The notes beneath the pieces were generated by a model, which ran no database searches, was not told the origin of the DNA, and was given only the letters and a program-made list of their open reading frames with translations. A stretch of 38,988 nt of DNA from contig REBP01000227.1 in the NCBI GenBank assembly GCA_007692665.1, positions 1-38,988 of the forward strand, in the 5' to 3' direction. Position numbers and translations under genes: made by a program. Below, piece by piece: positions 32,282 to 38,988 of this stretch. Source of the DNA: Gemmatimonadales bacterium. Lineage in GTDB: Bacteria > Gemmatimonadota > Gemmatimonadetes > Longimicrobiales > Gaopeijiaceae. The stretch's first letter is position 1. Each line of letters starts with the position of its first letter.

Positions 32282-33874
32282 ATGCTGGGCCAGGCCTGGT
32301 CCGCCTCGCTGCAGGGCGTGGAGGGGGTCCCCATCCGGGTGGAGGCCCAGGTGGTTACGGGGATTCCGGGTCTCTTCATCGTGGGTCTGCCCCGGGGCGC
32401 GGTGCGCGAGGGCAGGGACCGGATCCAGTCCGCGCTCCGGAACCTTCCCGGTGCCTCTGATGCGCTGAGGGTCACGATCAACCTGGCGCCAGCCGACCTG
32501 ATGAAGGATGGATCGGCGCTGGACCTTGCCATGGCCGTGGCTCTCGTGGCTGGGGCGGGGCTGGTGCCGGCCCCGAGTCTGCACGGGACGGCCTTCGTCG
32601 GGGAGCTCGGGCTGGATGGCCGTCTTCACCCGGTAAGGGGGGTCCTTCCCCTGGCGCTGGGATGCGTTCACGCCGGCCTCGCTCGCCTCGTGGTCCCGGA
32701 GCAGAACCTCCCGGAGGCGGAGAGCCTCGCCGACGAGATCGAGCTTCTCGGGGCAGCATCCCTGCAGCAGGTGGTCGGATTCCTGCGGGGCGAAACCGCT
32801 CTCGCCCACCCGGCGGCACCCGGGTTCGATGGTGCGGACGGCTTCGGAGCGCCCATCCCGGGTCCACGTCAGGGGAGGCCCGGGGCAACGGGGGACCTGA
32901 GGGCGTCGGGCGGCGATCTCGCCTCGATCCGCGGGCAGGCCCTGGGCAGACGGGCCCTGGAAATCGCGGCTGCGGGCAGTCATCCGCTTCTCCTCGCCGG
33001 TCCTCCCGGCGCGGGAAAGACGATGCTCGCCCGAGCGCTCCCGGGGCTTCTCCCGGACCTGGACCGCAGGTGCGCGCTGGAGGTCACTGCCATCCACTCG
33101 GTGGCGGGCCTCCTTCCCGCCGGCGTCGGACTCCTCTCCCGGCCTCCCTTCCGGGCCCCCCATCACGGGGCTTCCCAGGGTGCGCTCGTCGGAGGCGGGA
33201 CGCCCCTCCGCCCGGGGGAGGTGACGCTTGCTCACCGGGGCGTGCTTTTCCTCGATGAACTGGCGCACTGGATTGCACCCGCCCTCGACGCGCTTCGGGA
33301 GCCCCTCGAGACCGGTTTCGTGGATGTCATCCGCACCGGGCAGCGGGCCCGTTTCCCGGCCTCGTTCCTGCTGGTGGCGGCAATGAACCCGTGCCCCTGC
33401 GGGCGGCTCGGGTCCACCGGTCCCGAGTGCACCTGCGATCCTTCCGTCGTGCGGAGGTACCAGTCGCGGGTTTCGGGTCCACTCCTGGACCGGGTGGATC
33501 TGAGGGTGCGGCTGGACCCTCCACCGGCCGCCCTGCTCCTCCGGGCCGGACCGGGGGAGACGTCGTCGGCCGTGCGGTCCCGGGTTGCGGCGGCACGAGC
33601 GATGGGGGCGGGGCAGCGCAATGGGGGTGCCCTGGGCGCCGGCGCAGGGCCGGCGGCCGCGGCAGGGTACCGGTCCGGGGCCGGAGGCACGCACCTCCCG
33701 CCGCACACCAGGGCCGCCGGGCAGGCCCTCGAGGCGGCCGCCGTGTCGCTGAGGCTCTCGGCCCGCGGGGTTGTCCGCGTGCTCGAGGTGGCACGGACGA
33801 TTTCCTGCCTGGCCGGACGGGACGTCGTGGAAGAGGACCATGTGGCGGAGGCGCTTCACTTCCGGCAGCTCTGA
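32282..33874 (+). CDS. comM: ComM/YifB-family AAA+ ATPase (Mg-chelatase-like)
   Basis: The 530-residue protein has the N-terminal ChlI-like/Lon-protease-like domain (about 1-170, with VVTGIPGLFIVGLP and VTINLAPADLMKDGSALDLAMA in outline). A Mg-chelatase AAA+ domain follows, with Walker A GPPGAGKTML near residue 241 and Walker B GVLFLDEL. The signature AAMNPCPCG with a further cysteine pair (ECTC) and a C-terminal helical lid are also present. ComM is a hexameric branch-migration helicase that extends recombination of incoming single-stranded DNA in natural transformation. ATG 32282 is favoured over the in-frame TTG 32276 because GGAAG sits six bases before it. After Walker B the usual PEF is AHW, a local divergence. 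A Gly/Ala-rich insertion occurs near 445-465. A role in transformation is inferred from the family only. Confidence 0.92.
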   Translation: MLGQAWSASLQGVEGVPIRVEAQVVTGIPGLFIVGLPRGAVREGRDRIQSALRNLPGASDALRVTINLAPADLMKDGSALDLAMAVALVAGAGLVPAPSLHGTAFVGELGLDGRLHPVRGVLPLALGCVHAGLARLVVPEQNLPEAESLADEIELLGAASLQQVVGFLRGETALAHPAAPGFDGADGFGAPIPGPRQGRPGATGDLRASGGDLASIRGQALGRRALEIAAAGSHPLLLAGPPGAGKTMLARALPGLLPDLDRRCALEVTAIHSVAGLLPAGVGLLSRPPFRAPHHGASQGALVGGGTPLRPGEVTLAHRGVLFLDELAHWIAPALDALREPLETGFVDVIRTGQRARFPASFLLVAAMNPCPCGRLGSTGPECTCDPSVVRRYQSRVSGPLLDRVDLRVRLDPPPAALLLRAGPGETSSAVRSRVAAARAMGAGQRNGGALGAGAGPAAAAGYRSGAGGTHLPPHTRAAGQALEAAAVSLRLSARGVVRVLEVARTISCLAGRDVVEEDHVAEALHFRQL

Positions 33875-33931
33875 GAGGGGCGGATCCCGCGAAGCGAGAG
33901 CCTCTCGCGCCGCCCGACCCGGCCCGGGAGG

Positions 33932-33960
33932 TTGTCGGAAGGGCGCGGATTGCGTACTCT
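33932..33960 (+). promoter_or_regulatory. Sigma-70-like promoter candidate upstream of the class V aminotransferase
   Basis: TTGTCG (33932-33937; 4/6 to -35) is followed by a 17-base spacer and TACTCT (33955-33960; 3/6 to -10), about 40 bases before the ATG at 34002. A tight inverted repeat GCGAGAG-C-CTCTCGC (33894-33908) lies just upstream and might end comM transcription. Confidence 0.35.
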
Positions 33961-34001
33961 TTCCCGCGCCTGGAAGCCTGGGTTCCCTCTCCCCGAGTGC
34001 C

Positions 34002-35174
34002 ATGCACTACCTGGACTACGCTGCAACCTCCGCTGTGCGACCCGAGAGCGTCGCCGGGGCGGTCCACGATTTCCTCGTCAATGTCGGCGCCTCTCCCGGC
34101 CGGGGTGGATACGCCCCTTCCGTGGAATCGGGCCGAATCGCCCTCCGCTGCCGGCGCCAGGTAGCCCGCGTGATGGGGCTTCCCGGGGACCCGGGGCGGA
34201 TCGCATTCATGATGAACGCCACGCATGCGCTCAACACCGCGATCCACGGGGTCGTGGGCCAGGGTGACCCCGTCGTCATCACCCCGTTCGACCACAACGC
34301 CGTGCTCCGTCCGGTTCACGCCCTCTCGACCACGCGCGGCGTCGAGATCCGCGAAATCCCCGGAGCACCGGACGGAACCCTCGACCTCGAAGCCGCCGCG
34401 ACGCTCCTGGAGGGCGCGCGACTTCTCGTGGTGAACGCCGTTTCCAATGTCCTGGGGACCATTCTGCCCTTGCCCGAGCTGGCATCGCTCGCCAGGGAGC
34501 GGGGGGTCCTGGTGCTCGTGGACGCGGCACAGTCCGCAGGCCACCTTCCCCATCATCCGGCTTCGATGGGCGCCCACATGGTGGCCTTCACGGGCCACAA
34601 GGGGCTTCTGGGCCCCCAGGGAACGGGGGGGCTCTGGGTCGAGGAGGGGACCGAGGTGCTGCCCTTCTGCACCGGTGGCACGGGGGGCAATTCGCGACTC
34701 CGCGAGATGCCCGCGACCTACCCGGACCACCTCGAGGCCGGAACTCCGAACGCGCCCGGCATCGCGGGCCTCCTTGCCGGCTGTCAGTACGTGCTGAACG
34801 AGGGGGTGGAGGTGATCCATGCTCGCGAGGCGGCCCTGAAGGCACGGTTGCACGACGGACTCTCAGGGATGAAGGGGGTGCGTGTCCTGTCGCCTGCGGC
34901 GCCGGAGGGAGCGGCGCTGGTGACGCTGACCCTGGACGGGATGGAACCCGCCGAGGTCGCCAGGCGGCTGGAAGACCAGTGGGGCGTGCTGGCCCGTGCC
35001 GGACTCCACTGTGCTCCCGAGGCGCACCGTCTCCTCGGCTCCCGGGACAGTGGCGCCCTCAGGCTCTCGCTTGGATGGGCCTCGAGCGACGCCGATGTCG
35101 ATCAGGCCCTCGCCGGAGTGGACGCGATCTCGTTGTCCCTCCGCACCGGTGTTCCGGGCGGCATCCCGGCTTGA
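34002..35174 (+). CDS. Class V aminotransferase, cysteine desulfurase-like
   Basis: A 390-residue PLP enzyme. Visible features are the N-terminus MHYLDYAATS, the PLP-stacking region with FDHNAVLRP (H98), LVDAAQSAGH (PLP aspartate D174, Q177), the Schiff-base lysine K200 in FTGHKGLLGPQGTGGL, and the cysteine C337 in RAGLHCAPEAH. The RxGxHCAP loop differs from the SACxSG loop of the desulfurase at 5328 and is typical of a separate, group II-like subfamily annotated as cysteine desulfurase family protein. Its physiological sulfur acceptor is unknown. The frame is open further upstream inside comM, but ATG 34002 matches the family start. Neighbours are comM upstream and thpR downstream, neither a known sulfur gene. 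It could be a desulfurase, selenocysteine lyase or a related lyase. Confidence 0.85.
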   Translation: MHYLDYAATSAVRPESVAGAVHDFLVNVGASPGRGGYAPSVESGRIALRCRRQVARVMGLPGDPGRIAFMMNATHALNTAIHGVVGQGDPVVITPFDHNAVLRPVHALSTTRGVEIREIPGAPDGTLDLEAAATLLEGARLLVVNAVSNVLGTILPLPELASLARERGVLVLVDAAQSAGHLPHHPASMGAHMVAFTGHKGLLGPQGTGGLWVEEGTEVLPFCTGGTGGNSRLREMPATYPDHLEAGTPNAPGIAGLLAGCQYVLNEGVEVIHAREAALKARLHDGLSGMKGVRVLSPAAPEGAALVTLTLDGMEPAEVARRLEDQWGVLARAGLHCAPEAHRLLGSRDSGALRLSLGWASSDADVDQALAGVDAISLSLRTGVPGGIPA

Positions 35175-35210
35175 GGAAGGGCCCCGCCCCCTGATCCGGG
35201 CAGGCTGATC

Positions 35211-35232
35211 GCGGCGCACCAGGGCGCGCCGC
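35211..35232. terminator. Hairpin after the class V aminotransferase
   Basis: GCGGCGC (35211-35217) pairs with GCGCCGC (35226-35232), eight-base loop, in the 106-base gap before thpR. No T-tract. A small inverted repeat TCGAA-T-TTCGA follows at 35261-35271, just before the thpR start. Confidence 0.35.
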
Positions 35233-35280
35233 AGGTACCGGTTTCCCCCGTTTGACCGACTCGAATTTCGATGGTGCTTC

Positions 35281-35856
35281 ATGCGTCTCTTCCTCGCCCT
35301 GACCTTCCCGGACCACGCTCGCGCCCGCATTCACGAGGCGGCGGGTCCGCTGCGGGCATCGGGTGTTCCCATCCAGTGGCTCGAGCCGGACCGATACCAT
35401 CTCACCCTGAAGTTCCTCGGAGACGTCCGGACGGACCGCCTCCCTCCTCTCGAGAAGGCCGTAGCCAGAGTCGCAGGAGCCACGCGGGCCTTTCCGCTCT
35501 CGCTGGGGGGCTTCGGCGCCTTCCCCACCATCCGTCGCCCGGACGTGCTCTGGCTCGGGGCGGACCCAACCCCCGCGCTGCGGTGTCTCAAGCAGGATCT
35601 GGAATGGGGGCTCGCCCCCCATGGGTTCGAACGTGAATCCCGGGCGTTCCACCCCCATGTGACCCTCGGCCGGGCGCCGGTCGAGGAGGGAGCCGGGGCG
35701 TTCCGTGGCCTTGATGAACTCGCCGCGGGACTCGATTTCCGGCTGGAACTCCCCATTACCACCGTGGACGTCGTCCGGTCCCATCTCAAGAAGCAGGGGG
35801 AGCGCTACTCCATCCTGCGGAGCATTCCCCTGCGAAGCGTCCCTCCGCGGGATTGA
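35281..35856 (+). CDS. thpR: RNA 2',3'-cyclic phosphodiesterase (ThpR / LigT family)
   Basis: The 191-residue member of the 2H phosphoesterase superfamily has both HxTx motifs: HLTL with H40 and T42, and HVTL with H126 and T128. MRLFLALTFP at the start and the 86-residue spacing between motifs fit ThpR. The enzyme opens 2',3'-cyclic phosphate RNA ends to 2'-phosphates and was first described as a 2'-5' RNA ligase; the in vivo role is unclear. ThpR genes often lie near cinA/pgsA/recA-type genes in other bacteria; here it sits between a PLP enzyme and an anchored unknown protein instead. Size and start are normal for the family. Confidence 0.92.
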   Translation: MRLFLALTFPDHARARIHEAAGPLRASGVPIQWLEPDRYHLTLKFLGDVRTDRLPPLEKAVARVAGATRAFPLSLGGFGAFPTIRRPDVLWLGADPTPALRCLKQDLEWGLAPHGFERESRAFHPHVTLGRAPVEEGAGAFRGLDELAAGLDFRLELPITTVDVVRSHLKKQGERYSILRSIPLRSVPPRD

Positions 35857-35899
35857 GCGATTCGCCGCAAACGGGGTTGCCCCACATGGAATCTTCAAC

Positions 35900-36574
35900 A
35901 TGAACGGATGCCTGGGTGGGTGCATGGGCCGCATTCTCGCAGTCGTTCTCCTGGCTGGTCTCGTCTTCGCGGCCTGGAAATGGGGACCGGACCTGCTCGA
36001 GGGGGTTCGGTCCGGGTCCTTTCCGACGAGTGCCGTGGAATCGGAGTCACCGTCCGAGGCGCTGGCCGCCCGGGCCGAGGGAGAGCTTCAGGGGCTCCTC
36101 GACGGCCGGGAAGAGGTGGTGAGGCTCTCCGCGGCGGAACTGGAGAGTCTGCTGCTCTTCCGGTTTCCCATGAACTGGCCGGACGGGGTCTCTCACCCGT
36201 CGGTCCGGATGCGGGACGGGGAAATGGCGCTGGAGCTCCGCCTTGCCCGCGAGCGCATCCCCGCCCTCCCCGAGCTGGAAGGCATCCTCGATTTCCTCCC
36301 GGACACCGTCCCCGTTCAGCTCCGCGGTCGTGTTCTCGCCGTCGGAGGAGGGAACGCGGCCCTCCTGGTGCACCGGATCGATGCTTCCTCCATCCCCATT
36401 CCCCGGCGCTTCTTCCCCCGCATCCTCGAGAGTATCCGGGGCGGGGGCGCGCCTGCCGATCTTCCCCCCGAGGCCCTCTTCCTTCCCCTCCCCCCCGGGA
36501 TCGAATCCATCCGGGTCGAGGGGGACCACCTGGTGCTGACCCGCACGTCCTGCAACGGTGCCCTTCCGTGCTGA
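35900..36574 (+). CDS. Membrane-anchored or exported protein of unknown function
   Basis: The 224-residue product has a short N-terminal hydrophobic helix (about 11-25, RILAVVLLAGLVFAAW), likely an uncleaved anchor, then a hydrophilic domain outside the membrane. The domain begins with an Ala/Glu-rich helix (SEALAARAEGELQGLLDG) and the string VRLSAAELESLLLFRF. Beta-rich segments follow (MALELRLARERIP, VPVQLRGRVLAVGGGNAALLVHRI), then a Pro-rich end and two C-terminal cysteines. The overall pattern of an anchor plus lipid-transfer-like beta domain is only suggestive. ATG 35900 is 43 bases after thpR; an ATG at 35924 directly before the helix is an alternative. The NtrX-like regulator gene follows after 27 bases. 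I do not recognise the family. Confidence 0.65.
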   Translation: MNGCLGGCMGRILAVVLLAGLVFAAWKWGPDLLEGVRSGSFPTSAVESESPSEALAARAEGELQGLLDGREEVVRLSAAELESLLLFRFPMNWPDGVSHPSVRMRDGEMALELRLARERIPALPELEGILDFLPDTVPVQLRGRVLAVGGGNAALLVHRIDASSIPIPRRFFPRILESIRGGGAPADLPPEALFLPLPPGIESIRVEGDHLVLTRTSCNGALPC

Positions 36575-36601
36575 CCCGAACCCGAACCTCCGGAATCCTT
36601 C

Positions 36602-37963
36602 GTGGCGCGAATTCTCGTCGTTGACGACGAAGCCTCGGTGCGCAGTGTCCTGCGCCAGCTCTTCGCGTACGAGGGGCACACCGTGGAGGTCGCTGCCTCC
36701 GGGAGGGAGGCCCTCCGCATCCTCGCGGACCAGGGAGCCGATGCCGTATTCCTCGACGTGAAGATGCCGGGTGAGGATGGTCTCGATGCCCTGGCCGAGA
36801 TCCGGGAGCGGCACCCGGCGCTCCAGGTGGTGATGATCTCGGGTCACGGGACCATCGATACCGCGGTGGAGGCGACCCGGCGGGGGGCCTTCGATTTTCT
36901 CCAGAAGCCCCTGGACACGGACCGTCTCCTGGTCACGCTCCGGAACATGCTGGACCGGAAGGGTCTCGAGGAATCCGTGGAGGCCCTGCGGTCGGAGGTC
37001 GAGTCCCGGCACCGGATCGTCGGTCGCTCGCCGCTGATTCGCGGGGTCCTCGACCGCATCGAGAAGGTGGCCCCCACCGACGCGCGGGTCCTCATCACCG
37101 GTGAGAACGGAACGGGCAAGGAACTCGTGGCCCGGGCTCTCCACCGTCTCTCCCGGAGGAGCGACAAGGCGTTCGTGGAAGTGAACTGTGCGGCGATCCC
37201 CTCGGAACTCATCGAATCCGAACTCTTCGGGCACATGAAGGGGTCCTTCACCGGGGCGGTGCAGGATCGGGCCGGCACCTTCGAGCAGGCAGACGGCGGC
37301 ACGCTCTTTCTCGACGAGATCGGCGACATGTCGCTTGCGGCCCAGGCCAAGGTCCTCCGGGCCCTCGAGGAAGGAAAGGTGATGCGGGTCGGGGGTCAGA
37401 AGGTCCACGCGGTGGATGTGCGAATCATTGCCGCCACGAACAAGGACCTCTCGCTGGAGATCGAGGAAAACCGCTTCCGGGAAGACCTCTTCTACCGGCT
37501 GAACGTGGTCCCCATCGAGGTTCCGGCTCTTCGGGAGAGACGCGAGGACATTCCTCTGCTGGTCCGATATTTCGCCGACCAGATGGCCGCCCGGGAGCGC
37601 ATCCCGACGCGGACCTTCACGGAGGGGGCCGTAGCCCTCCTCGCCCAGCGCGACTGGCCCGGAAACGTGCGGGAACTGAGGAACACGGTGGAGCGCCTCC
37701 TGATCCTCGCGGCCGAAGACACCGTGACCGAGGCGGACGTCTCCCTCCTCACCTCCGGCGGGACCCAGTCCTCCGGGGTCGGCACGGAGATCATGAAGGC
37801 CGGAACGTTCCAGGATTTCCGGGACCAGGCGGAGCGGGCCTTCCTCCTCCAGCGGCTTCGGGATCACGACTGGAATGTGTCCGAGACGGCTCGGGCCATC
37901 GAGATGCCGCGGTCGAACCTCTACAAGCGAATCGAGCGGTTCGGCCTGACGCGCGAGGAATGA
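36602..37963 (+). CDS. Sigma-54-dependent response regulator, NtrX-like
   Basis: The 453-residue regulator starts at GTG 36602. The receiver domain (1-120) has the acidic pair in VVDDE, phospho-acceptor D52 in VFLDVKMPG, and K103-type lysine in FLQKPLDTDRL. The AAA+ sigma-54 activation domain (about 140-370) has Walker A GENGTGKE (about 167-174), the sigma-54 contact loop as GSFTGA (about 214-219; usual form GAFTGA), Walker B GGTLFLDEIGD, and WPGNVRELRN. A Fis-type helix-turn-helix (NVSETARAIEMPRSNLYKRI, about 425-444) closes the protein. The GHGTIDTAVEATRRGAFDFLQKPL pattern and GENGTGKE fit NtrX better than NtrC. No kinase is adjacent; the NtrY-like kinase core of the protein at 12960 is the obvious candidate partner. 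Its targets are unknown. Confidence 0.92.
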   Translation: MARILVVDDEASVRSVLRQLFAYEGHTVEVAASGREALRILADQGADAVFLDVKMPGEDGLDALAEIRERHPALQVVMISGHGTIDTAVEATRRGAFDFLQKPLDTDRLLVTLRNMLDRKGLEESVEALRSEVESRHRIVGRSPLIRGVLDRIEKVAPTDARVLITGENGTGKELVARALHRLSRRSDKAFVEVNCAAIPSELIESELFGHMKGSFTGAVQDRAGTFEQADGGTLFLDEIGDMSLAAQAKVLRALEEGKVMRVGGQKVHAVDVRIIAATNKDLSLEIEENRFREDLFYRLNVVPIEVPALRERREDIPLLVRYFADQMAARERIPTRTFTEGAVALLAQRDWPGNVRELRNTVERLLILAAEDTVTEADVSLLTSGGTQSSGVGTEIMKAGTFQDFRDQAERAFLLQRLRDHDWNVSETARAIEMPRSNLYKRIERFGLTREE

Positions 37964-37983
37964 CGGGGACGGGAGAAGGAGGT

Positions 37984-38005
37984 GGCCCGCGGCAGGAGGC
38001 GGGCC
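37984..38005. terminator. Hairpin between convergent NtrX-like and matrixin genes
   Basis: GGCCCGC (37984-37990) pairs perfectly with GCGGGCC (37999-38005) across an eight-base loop. It lies in the 61-base gap between two convergent stops and could terminate both strands, although it lacks a T-tract. Confidence 0.5.
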
Positions 38006-38024
38006 GGGTCGACAGGCTGCCGGG

Positions 38025-38819
38025 TCAGTCGCGATCCCCGGGTCCGACGCGCCCTCCCGCCGGTAGCCGGTAGAGGGCCTCCACCGTCCTGTAGTCCCGC
38101 GGGGAAAGGGCCCGGGCCGTGTTGACGGGGTACATCAGGTCGCCGGGTTCGTCACTGTGGCCGAGCCCCAGCGCGTGCCCCATCTCGTGTGCTGCCACCC
38201 GCTCCAGGTCGTCCGGTCCGAGGGTCAAGGTCTCTCCGGATCCCGGGTCCCGGACCTGGAGGGCGAGGTCGAATTCCGCCACCGCGAACACGTACGCGTC
38301 CCCGAGGATCTCCCAGCGGGTCCTGACCCGCCCTGCCTGTCCCGGCTCCAGGGCGGTGATCCAGTTCACGACGATGTCGGCGGGGGTGCCCGGGCCCACA
38401 TCCCGGTCCAGGACCTGGATGTGGATGGGCTGCCCGTCCCATGCAAGGAGTCCCCGGAGGACCGCTCGCTGGAGTTCCCTGGCCCGATCCGCATCCGCGA
38501 TGGGGGGCAGCGGGAGGGCGATGCGGAGGATCCTGACCTCGTCGGGCCACCTGGCCACCCTCGGGTACGCGGCGGAGTCCTCCGGCGAGCTGCCTCGACC
38601 TCCGAGCGAGCCGTCTCCGGTGCCGGCACAGAGGTAACCGGAGTCGGCACAGAAATCGGCGGGGTCGAGAACCGGGAAGGGGTCGAGGTGTCCCTCGGCT
38701 GGGAACGCCCCGCTGTCCAGGAGTTCGACGTCCGGCTCGGGCGTCGTGCAGCCCCATGCGAGGAGGCCGCAGCAGATGGCGGCCCACAGGGCGGGAGTTC
38801 GGCGGCTCCAGCGAGTCAT
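38025..38819 (-). CDS. Exported matrixin-type zinc metalloprotease
   Basis: The 264-residue product has an N-terminal export signal with a lipobox-like end (CCGLLAWGC; C24 could be lipidated, though the -3/-2 residues are not ideal). A spacer of about 65 residues contains two cysteines (C57, C64), and a compact metzincin domain follows. The zinc motif HEMGHALGLGH gives H211, E212, H215 and H221, and the Met-turn follows as DLMYP with M229, the M10/matrixin pattern. The N-terminal third of the catalytic domain shows the strand and helix order of matrixins (IRILRIALPLPP, RELQRAVLRGLLAWDG, IVVNWI). It is probably a surface or secreted protease; the substrate is unknown. It converges with the NtrX-like gene. 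Confidence 0.88.
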   Translation of the reverse strand: MTRWSRRTPALWAAICCGLLAWGCTTPEPDVELLDSGAFPAEGHLDPFPVLDPADFCADSGYLCAGTGDGSLGGRGSSPEDSAAYPRVARWPDEVRILRIALPLPPIADADRARELQRAVLRGLLAWDGQPIHIQVLDRDVGPGTPADIVVNWITALEPGQAGRVRTRWEILGDAYVFAVAEFDLALQVRDPGSGETLTLGPDDLERVAAHEMGHALGLGHSDEPGDLMYPVNTARALSPRDYRTVEALYRLPAGGRVGPGDRD

Positions 38820-38988
38820 GGGCGAATCCCGGGAAGGCGATGGCTTGCCACTGGCGGCGCGCCCCCGTTCGGGGCCGTCCGATTCCGGGAAAGGCCCGGC
38901 GAGGAGGGGAACGGCATCAACTTGGCACGGGTACAGTGCAGGAGTCCAGTCCCGGACTTCCCATGCCGACCCGCCACGGTCGACGTTC
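38820..38988 (+). other. Terminal intergenic stretch with possible start of a further plus-strand gene
   Basis: After the matrixin start there are about 140 bases without a supported gene. An ATG at 38963 opens a frame (MPTRHGRR) that is cut by the window end. TACAGT at 38932-38937 might be a -10 element for it, but no matching -35 or ribosome binding site is clear, so the gene is only a possibility. Confidence 0.25.

Noticed and set aside
38922-38940. Sigma-54 promoter (TTGGCACG then GTGCA)
   Set aside because: The distance from GG to GC is 14 bases rather than the strict 12 of -24/-12 promoters.

Overview
The window is very GC-rich, tightly packed chromosomal DNA from a Gram-negative-type bacterium. 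The GC bias makes long open frames appear on the opposite strand of nearly every real gene. Outer-membrane factor, RND pumps, periplasmic adaptors, an MglA-type GTPase, a bacillithiol-type deacetylase and an NtrY/NtrX-like pair all occur together. This suits a high-GC lineage such as Gemmatimonadota, but that placement is inferred from gene content and style, not from a marker gene. I see no rRNA, tRNA, CRISPR array, insertion sequence, integrase or phage gene.

Layout. (1) 3-4151, plus strand: 3' end of mglA, then pgsA, cinA, grpE and dnaJ; dnaJ overlaps mnmA tail to tail. (2) 4090-6476, minus strand: a cysteine desulfurase followed by mnmA, a two-gene tRNA 2-thiouridine unit. (3) 6529-6996, plus: a small stand-alone HIRAN-like protein. 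(4) 7078-12708, minus: an exported protein of unknown function, a MacA-type adaptor, two MacB/FtsX-type permeases without an ATPase gene, and a BshB1-type deacetylase. (5) 12960-19484, plus: a very large membrane histidine kinase with an NtrY-like core, a small helical protein perhaps related to RsbRD N-termini, and an aromatic L-amino-acid decarboxylase. (6) 19559-22434, minus: three-gene proton-translocating NAD(P) transhydrogenase. (7) 22936-32122, plus: a complete tripartite efflux operon (TolC-type channel, lipoprotein adaptor, two different RND pumps), resembling the MdtABC arrangement. (8) 32282-37963, plus: ComM-type ATPase, a second class V aminotransferase, ThpR, an anchored protein of unknown function, and an NtrX-like sigma-54 activator. 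(9) 38025-38819, minus: an exported matrixin-type zinc protease.

Most of the window is housekeeping (phospholipid synthesis, chaperones, tRNA thiolation, redox balance) combined with envelope export. I did not find a clear new defence or mobile system. The points most worth a second look are: the giant dual-sensor kinase and its separated NtrX-like regulator; the MacA plus double-permease cluster without an ATPase; two RND pumps that both lack two of the three classical proton-relay residues; the stand-alone HIRAN protein; and an intergenic region (12709-12959) with a 22-bp tandem repeat followed by three phased GTAC blocks forming a perfect 14-bp palindrome.
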